The notes below the pieces were generated by a model. That model made no database searches. It was given only the letters and a program-made list of their open reading frames with translations, and was not told the origin of the DNA. The translations under genes and the position numbers were made by a program. This document shows, piece by piece, positions 58,179 to 64,000 of a stretch of 64,000 nucleotides of DNA. The first letter of the stretch is position 1, and each line of letters starts with the position of its first letter. This stretch comes from Hordeum vulgare subsp. vulgare (lineage: Eukaryota; Streptophyta; Magnoliopsida; Poales; Poaceae): positions 323,837,186 to 323,901,185 of the forward strand of contig NC_058520.1 in the NCBI RefSeq assembly GCF_904849725.1. The letters run 5' to 3'.

Positions 58179-58572
58179 GTTTAGGAAGAGGACCTAGGTT
58201 ATTAATATGCGGTGTAGGGACCGGTCCTCCATAGACTGGAGGAGGGGGAATCGAGGCAAGAGTCCGCGTCCCATTCTTGTCATGAGGGGAGGAAGTTTGA
58301 GTACCTTTAGCCGCTTCTTTGTCGGAATTGGCCTCCGACTACGATGGGGGTGGGTTTAACCACAAGCAACGGGTTGGGATAATTCTTCATCCCTCAAGTA
58401 ATTCTTTAAGCTTGGATTTTACTTCGTTCATCATGGACGTATTGAGTGAAGCCATGGCCTTATTAAATTCGTCCCGTGTGACCGAAACCAACTCCACGGC
58501 CTCGGACCCTTCGGGCCGAACCTCACCATCGTCAACCATACTCTTCGGGTGGTGAAACCCTTAATAAAGAAA
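58179..58572 (-). other. leader and gag N-terminal region of the Maximus-like element
   Basis: No long open frame, but the minus strand contains short pieces consistent with a broken gag N-terminus and leader between the primer site and the capsid-like part. Confidence 0.45.
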
Positions 58573-58590
58573 CCTGTCTCTGATACCAAT
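58573..58590 (-). other. primer-binding site of the Maximus-like element (initiator tRNA-Met type)
   Basis: Minus strand ATTGGTATCAGAGACAGG directly after the LTR end TCA. Confidence 0.85.
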
Positions 58591-58619
58591 TGAAAGGATC
58601 GATATGGTTGACTAGAGGC

Positions 58620-58637
58620 GGGGGGGGGGGGGGGGGG
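58620..58637 (+). repeat. G homopolymer, 18 bases
   Basis: Eighteen consecutive G on the plus strand within the 5' LTR; the partner LTR has six at the same place (16203-16208). Confidence 0.9.
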
Positions 58638-59389
58638 TGAATAGGCAACTCCTAATTTTAGCTTGTCTTAATAAATTAGCGTTAGCAAGAAAAGGTTCTC
58701 TATGTGAACAACTAGGTGAGCAACAAATATGATGCTAACCACAAGGATAACAAGCACAGGCAAGGAATACACCACAATAATAATAAGTACAAAGCAAAGG
58801 TAAGAGATAACCGCAAGTGGAAACAGTGGAGACGAGGATGTGTTACCGAAGTTCCTTACCTTTGACAGGAAGTACGTCTCGGTTGGAGCGGTGTGGAGGC
58901 ACAATGCTCCCCAAGAAGCCACTAGGGCCACTGTATTCTCCTCACGTCCTCACACAATGCGAGATCCCGTGATTCCACTATTCGTGCCCTTGAAGGCGGC
59001 GATCGGACCTTTACAAATAAGGTTGGGGCTCTCTCCACACAAAGCTTGCAGGCTCCCAACAAGACCACGAAGCTTCACCACAATGAAATGTGGCTCCGAG
59101 GTGACCTCAACCGTCTAGGGTGCTCAAACACCCAAGAGTAACAAGATCCGCAAGGGATTAGTATGGGGAATCAAATATCTCTTGTTGGAGTGTAGATCAA
59201 GGCCCTCTCAAGCAATCCCTAGGAAATCAACAAGTTTGATTGGCTAGGGAGAGAGATCGGGCAAGAATAAGATTTTGGAGCAACAATGGAGCTTATGTAG
59301 GTAAGAGGTGAGCTTCTTAGGGAATAAGACACCTATATATAGTGGGGGGTACAATCCAACCGTTACCGATCCACCAACTGCACTAGCCA

Positions 59390-59615
59390 AGCGGTACTAC
59401 CGCACCGCTCCTAAGAGCGGTACTACCGCCCGACATCTCACCAACCACGGTAGTAAGTAAATACTACTGCGCCTATCACTGTGGGGGAAAAGGATGCGCA
59501 AAAAGTCCAACGAAACGGTAGTAAAAAACTACTACCGTGTGGTAGTACCGCTCGTGGAGCGGTAGTAAAAAATTACTACCGCCCCTAGAGCGGTACTACC
59601 GCTGTTCCAGCGGTA
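59390..59615. repeat. palindrome cluster GCGGTAGTACCGC-type in Maximus-like 5' LTR
   Basis: About nine arms of the GCGGTAGTA / TACTACCGC family; they match the cluster at 35935-36175 in position but differ in several arms, for example GGAGCGGTAGTAAAAAATTA followed by CTACCGCC. Confidence 0.85.
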
Positions 59616-59927
59616 GTGCATATGCATGAAAGACAAGGTTGGAGCTCCATTGTAGCAAGGGAAAGGTGGTGCACTATAAATGTGTACGTGATGGTTCCAC
59701 CTAAACCATTCCGATACGACCCCCTTTTAATAGTACGTCTTTCCTATGACTCAAATCCAGCAAAGAGAAACGTAGAAAGCAACCGTCTTCGAGAGACTTC
59801 GAGGGGCATCGAATTGTTTTGTGCCTAGTCATGAATTATCGGAAATGCTCAATTCAGACGATTAGTTCGCACATGCATTGTCATCAATCACTAAACCACT
59901 TAGGGAGAAATATGCCCTAACAATAAG

Positions 59928-60325
59928 GCCGACAACAAAGGAACTAGGATTGTTACCAACCTCCGGGGTCCGAACTTGGAAGGATACACCACCATACTAC
60001 TTCTGATAGAATCTTCTAGATTGTCTTTGGTCTTGTACAGAGAAACATCTTTTGTGTGTCTTTATGTCTCATACAAATACCATATTCATATGACTATGAA
60101 TATGTAGATGACCTTATTTATTAAGTTGCATGACCCATATTAACACCTTATTTTAATATATAGTGATGCTACACATACGAGTACGACATCAACTATCCCA
60201 CATTAGTACATTGATTCCTTTGCTTAACCGAGGAGAAAAAGAAAAAATGGGAATCAAATTGGGCCATGTGAGGTTGTATTTCTAGCGAAGGCCAAGAGTC
60301 TAATACGCAAAGCACTTTCATTTAA
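59928..60325. other. unassigned flank right of the large copia nest
   Basis: AT-rich DNA with no coding frame or repeat structure I recognise. With 15731-16170 it is the original DNA into which the Maximus-like element inserted. Confidence 0.4.
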
Positions 60326-60327
60326 TA

Positions 60328-60477
60328 CTCCTTTCCATTCACAGCCATAAGATGTTTTGAATATTTCAATATGAATTACGTGCAGAGTGAAATAAATGAA
60401 CAAATACATTAAAACGTGTCTATATATATTTGATTTAGAAAAATGTTAAAACATTTTACATTTATGAATGAAGGAAG
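60328..60477. mobile_element. Stowaway (Tc1/mariner) MITE
   Basis: 150 bp with TA on both sides (60326-60327, 60478-60479). The left end CTCCTTTCCATTCACAGCCA and the right end (reverse complement CTTCCTTCATTCATAAATG) are imperfect inverted repeats of about 30 bp that end in ATGTTTT. The inner text (GATGTTTTGAATATTTCAAT, ACGTGTCTATATATATTTG) is typical of Triticeae Stowaway MITEs. Non-coding. Confidence 0.9.
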
Positions 60478-60503
60478 TACTATGCTACGATACATAGGCT
60501 ATA

Positions 60504-60762
60504 CCTGGTCAAAATCGGCCCGGGCCGGTCCTAGAAAAGCCCGTGATACAAAACTCAGGTCCAGGCTTAGCGTGACACGACAATCGGGCCTATTGTTTGG
60601 GTCCAAGCCTGTCCCAAGCCCGAAAAAAACCCGACCCGACCCAACAACCCCGACTCGACATAGACGTAAAAACGGGTTTCCACAGGTCCGAGACGACCTT
60701 CGGGCTTGATTCTCAGGTCCAGGTCGGTCCGTGTATTTCGGGCCGGATTTCTCATAGTCAGG
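60504..60762. mobile_element. GC-rich element with imperfect inverted ends, possible non-autonomous DNA transposon
   Basis: About 259 bp standing out as CG/CCCGG-rich in AT-rich DNA. Ends are CCTGGTCAAAATCGGCCCG and, inverted, CCTGACTATGAGAAATCCGG-CCCG. The inside repeats GGGCC, CCCGAC and GTCCAGG words. No clear target duplication was found. It may belong to a hAT-like MITE group; the reading frames across it are by-products of composition. Confidence 0.45.
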
Positions 60763-61319
60763 CATACACAAGGCTCATGATGAAAGGTCTAAAAAAGAAA
60801 GAGCTGAAAATTGAGGTGAAGCCCGTAAGTTAACCAGGTGCGCATAGCAGTTTAGGTGCCGCCTGCTGTGATCACAAGAAGGAAATTTTTAGCAGAGGTA
60901 GGTGGCACATGGCATGTCTCTGTTGACCATTGTCTGCATGCCATCAACGGAATAAAATACATCCGCCGCAGCAGACAACTACCTACCCTACTCTACTGTA
61001 CCCAAGTATACTCTCCTGATTCCTATGATTAATATGCTGTTTCCTTTCGAGAATTAATTACCAGAACTCTCTTAATTTCTTTTACTATTTGACTTGTCCA
61101 TGACGTGTGGAGAAAGTACAACAATGTTGTCCCCTTCATCTTTGTTTGACGTTATGGAAAAAAGTTTCAAATGGTACATAGTATTTGTGTGGTAAAAACA
61201 ACAACACTCCATACGTTTAATGATCATAGGTTGCATCACGTCATCGCATGTATGCACAAGTAACAAAACTGATGATTTTAACATTTTTTTAGTTTTTTTT
61301 TTAAATGGTTTGCCTTTTA
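60763..61319. other. unassigned DNA
   Basis: No gene, array or recognised repeat. Confidence 0.4.
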
Positions 61320-62150
61320 AATAAAAAATCTCATCGAAAAAACGTTTTCTTCATTAAATTCGTCGTGACGGGATCTTCGAAACTAGATCTCATATTGATA
61401 TGTTTTAACGATTTTTTTGTTAAAAGTTGCCATATCTATTGCACAAAAATTGTCATCATGATTAAACTAAAATTGTGCTGATATATTTCAACTACTTTTT
61501 CTTCTATGTTTAAAATAAACTTTGACATGTTATAAAAAAGAAAATTAACAAACTAAATTTATCATGATGAATTACTAAAATTTGCCATGATCCATGAAAT
61601 AATTTTGACATGATTTGTAAGTAAAAAAGAGATAGTCATCAGTTATTTTAAAAATACATGGTCATTGGCTTAAATTTGCATCATAAACAAAAATTACCAT
61701 GGTGGATTACTTACATTTACCATGATACATGCACTAAAATTTGACATGGTTCATACCAAGAACAGTTTTCATGTTCAAAATACTAGAATTGTCATGGTCA
61801 AAATACTAAAATTACCATGATCAATAAACTCAATTTCCCATGATGAATTACTAAAAGTTGCCATGATACATTAATTAAATTTGTCGTGGTTCGTTACTAA
61901 AATTTGCCATGGCCAATTAATAAATATTACCATAAAAATTAGTTAAAATACAATGGTAATTTTAAATCTAGGAGAAAAAGCTAGATGAAACATGTTGTGC
62001 CAACTTTATTATAAATTCTATGACAACATGTGATAACTTGTAGCCCCATAAAAAGATCATCGAAACATATCAATATTGAATCTAGTTTTAAAGATCTCGT
62101 GGAGACGGATTTAATGGCGAAAACGTATTTTTAATTGGACTTTTTATTAC
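61320..62150. mobile_element. long-inverted-repeat element with a short-repeat core
   Basis: The left arm (about 61320-61418) and right arm (about 62050-62150) are inverted copies of about 100 bp, roughly three quarters identical by eye; both share ACGTTTTC-, ATTAAAT-, AAACTAGA and ATATTGATATGTTT words. Between them about 16 degenerate units of roughly 22-25 bp, type AAATTTGCCATGATnnATTACT, run from 61440 to 61920. No ORF. It behaves like a foldback or long-TIR MITE; the outer ends and target duplication are not settled. Confidence 0.65.
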
Positions 62151-63480
62151 GAAAAAGACTTTCATCCCACTTTATAGATAAAGCAAATCATCAAGCCACA
62201 ACATCCAACAACAGTCACAACAACACACACTCACACCACACTGGAGATAGCACTACACCACAAGATACCAAGGTTACGTTGTGGGCACAACACAACAAGC
62301 CCAAACAAAGGAAAAACAACATGACGGCGTGGCATAAAACAAAGGGCCTCTAATTCGGCACCGGAGGTGGCGCGGCATAAACATAGATTTTTTTATTTAA
62401 GAGATAAATATTTTTAAGTCTAATTTCGTCGATGTCATATGTTCAATGTGATAAGATGAATGATCATAAAGGCGTGTGAACCATATTGCTTGGTGCCACA
62501 CGTGTGAACATTATCATTTAAAAAGTATTTATGTTATATAATTCATATTTTATCCATCAAATAATTTAAGAGATTGAGGGCAAGAATGTTATATCATCTT
62601 AGCAAAAATCATGTCAGGGTCCTTATGGCGGAAGTAGCCCATCGGAGTTTAATTCTGAACTTAGCATTAGTATTCAATTTTGTCTTAATTTATTTTACTT
62701 TTTAAGTAAATGTGTGTGCATTCATAGGAGCAATCTTAGCAAAAATCAAAGTTACTTGTGTGGCAAATGACAACACCAAACGAAACCCATGATCATATAC
62801 TACCCTGGATTAACTTGCCTCGACGCGGACACCTACGGCCCCGCCGGCAATCCTGCACGACGGGTAGATGCAGCCGGCGACACGATAGATCCAAAAAGCT
62901 GCGACCTGTTCTGACCGCCTCATAATCTAATCCAGCTTGCCTGAGTAGGTAAACACTAGTTAATGATCACGTAATTACTTAAACATTTTTGGCTCTGGCT
63001 CCGACCCGATCTTTGTTTTGTTTTATAGGGGTCGGGAGCAACGTAGGCCTGCTGCTGCTTGTATACTTGGCTTACGTACACGTACTGCTGTCCAGTGGTG
63101 GTGGCGGTAGTATTTCTATGTGCGTTTTTGTCTTGGCCATCATTTTTTTTAATTTCCTTTCAGTTGTTAGGAGGAATCAAACATCAAAGCATCCAATGTG
63201 ATGTGACAAGTTCGATTGCCATGTACTTTTATTTTGTTTTAACAATAATGTTCCATCGTGTTCACCGATCCTTTACTTAGCACATCTACGTGTAAATACA
63301 GATTCTTACTATTGCTCCCTCTAGTCCGGATTACAGGATTAGTTTTGATTTTTAATCGTCAATCTCATTACTTTCTGCAATTCATATTGCTCGTCGTTCA
63401 AATAGATGTATCTACCCAGAAGGAAATAACAAAATATGTGTTATATACCATAAAAAAGCCTATGATTGAATTTATATTTA
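62151..63480. other. unassigned DNA left of a possible gene
   Basis: Mostly AT-rich. A GC-richer patch at 62815-62915 and TTTGTTTTATAG ending at 63028 (acceptor-like) are seen, but no frame gives a recognisable protein. CTCCCTCTAGTCCGGATTAC at 63316 resembles one end of a MITE without a visible partner. Confidence 0.35.
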
Positions 63481-63494
63481 AGTAGAGTGCTCAA

Positions 63495-64000
63495 ATATAT
63501 ACAGTCCAGTCAGGAGCGAAACCCTAGCCGCCGCACGCGTCACAACCCTCCGTCCCGCCTCCCCTCGTCATCGTCGGGCAAAGCCCGTGTGGCGCAGCAG
63601 CGGGCGGGGCCTTTTCCTCCTCCTGCTCGAGCTTGGGCGGCGCGGGACAACCACCCCTCTGGGCTCTCAGGACACGACAAGGTCGCGCAAGCGGTGTCGC
63701 TTGGAGATGCAGCGCGGGCGCACGTGGAAGCTCGATCGCCGTGGATGTGGTTGCGTGGCGACGTTGCGAGGTGGATTTGCGGCGAGGTTCGGGGACGACG
63801 CAAGGCGCTATGTTGCAGGAGCACAAGAGGTCGTCCAGATGGATGGCAATGTAGCGTGGGGGCCCATCTAGTGCGGATCTGCTAGGTGTGGCTCGCTTCG
63901 CGGTGCGGGTTGCCCATACGTGGAGATGGTGGTGTGAATCGGGGGGCAGAGGTTCGTGCAGGCACAACCATGTGGCAGGAGGTGCGTGGACGCCGTGGCG
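63495..64000 (+). other. possible gene 5' end (TATA, leader, GC-rich coding-like DNA), unrecognised
   Basis: ATATATAC at 63495-63502 is followed about 20 bases later by GCGAAACCCTAGCCGCCGC, a telo-box leader common in plant genes, and then sharply GC-rich DNA to the window end. The first ATG on the plus strand, 63707, opens MQRGRTWKLDRRGCG and closes at 63871; a larger frame spans 63466-63885. Neither shows a domain I recognise, and frames on both strands are open because of GC content. It may be a gene, a gene fragment captured by a transposon, or neither. Confidence 0.3.

Larger units (their letters stand above)
16176..59922 (-). mobile_element. Maximus-like SIRE-lineage copia retrotransposon, host of four nested insertions
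   Basis: The outer borders are TGAAATGATAGATATGG at 16176 and CCCTAACA at 59922, flanked by ATAAG at 16171-16175 and 59923-59927, a perfect 5-bp target duplication. Removing nested DNA leaves an element of about 11.7 kb: 5' LTR 58591-59922, primer site 58590-58573, gag, protease, integrase and RT-RNase H down to 52642, a post-pol gene 38776-37235, a polypurine tract, and a 3' LTR split into 16176-16644 and 35622-36490. Long gag with a coiled coil and an extra ORF at the env position place it in the SIRE lineage; LTR wording TGTTAGGGCATATTTCTCCC suggests Maximus. Confidence 0.9.
58591..59922 (-). repeat. Maximus-like 5' LTR, complete
   Basis: 1332 bp, minus strand TGTTAGGGCATATTTCTCCC to GATCCTTTCA. 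ATAAG follows on the plus strand at 59923-59927. It corresponds to 16176-16644 plus 35622-36490. A TATATATAGTGGGGGG stretch at 59334-59347 is shared by both copies. Confidence 0.92.

Noticed and set aside
60443..60833. ORFs of 60-90 residues on both strands
   Set aside because: They cover the GC-rich element at 60504-60762 and have repetitive Pro/Arg/Gly composition.
62989..63201. Hydrophobic 70-residue ORF (GLLLLVYLAYVHVLL)
   Set aside because: It lacks an ATG start (begins at TTG), is short and matches nothing; it might be a last exon after the acceptor-like TTTTATAG, but nothing supports that.
63524..63967. 147-residue minus-strand ORF at the right edge
   Set aside because: Open on both strands because of high GC; Pro/Ala/Arg-rich with no domain, and a plus-strand leader signature argues for the other strand.

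Overview
The window is plant nuclear DNA, almost certainly from a Triticeae grass (wheat, Aegilops, barley or rye group). This is inferred from its repeats: two copia elements with LTRs of the WIS/Angela/BARE type, Athila-lineage gypsy elements of the Sabrina/WHAM type, a SIRE-lineage copia of the Maximus type, a Tat-lineage gypsy, a large solo LTR of the LARD (Sukkula-like) type and a Stowaway MITE. Family names come from recognition of LTR ends and protein domains, not from a database search. No intact host gene, tRNA, rRNA or CRISPR array was seen; the only candidate host-type gene start is at the extreme right end.

Layout. 1-3405: a minus-strand Sabrina-like Athila gypsy cut off by the window start and inserted (right-hand duplicate ACATG) into a plus-strand Tat gypsy. 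3406-12599: the remainder of that Tat element: decayed RT/RNase H, a second archaeal-type RNase H, integrase, a 143-bp tandem array of hairpins, a multi-exon gene on the opposite strand (11499 down to 7999), and the 3' LTR. 12600-15730: two 5'-truncated LINE remnants, tail to tail. 16176-59922: one Maximus-like copia on the minus strand, flanked by perfect ATAAG duplications, swollen to 43.7 kb by later insertions. Its 3' LTR holds a plus-strand WIS/Angela-like copia (16645-35616, GAAGC duplications), whose 5' LTR holds a WHAM-like Athila gypsy (17722-27890, AGGGG duplications). Its internal region holds a minus-strand WIS/Angela-like copia (39426-52497), whose 5' LTR holds a 4.2-kb solo LTR (47180-51358, ACCAG duplications). 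59928-64000: low-copy-looking DNA with a Stowaway MITE, a GC-rich inverted-end element, a long-inverted-repeat element with a short-repeat core, and a possible gene 5' end.

How the parts work together. Each retrotransposon encodes, or once encoded, the usual gag, protease, RT, RNase H and integrase set, and nearly all are broken by point nonsense codons and short indels; the one long uninterrupted enzyme ORF is RNase H-integrase of the WHAM-like element. The striking common theme is that three unrelated lineages here each carry an extra gene after pol with gene-like control signals: the Tat antisense gene has its own TATA box and phase-consistent introns; the Maximus gene has a CT-rich leader and an intron; the WHAM 3' ORF sits behind an LTR-like GC block, a TATA-like stretch and a splice acceptor. 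Two of these genes lie next to arrays of near-perfect palindromes.
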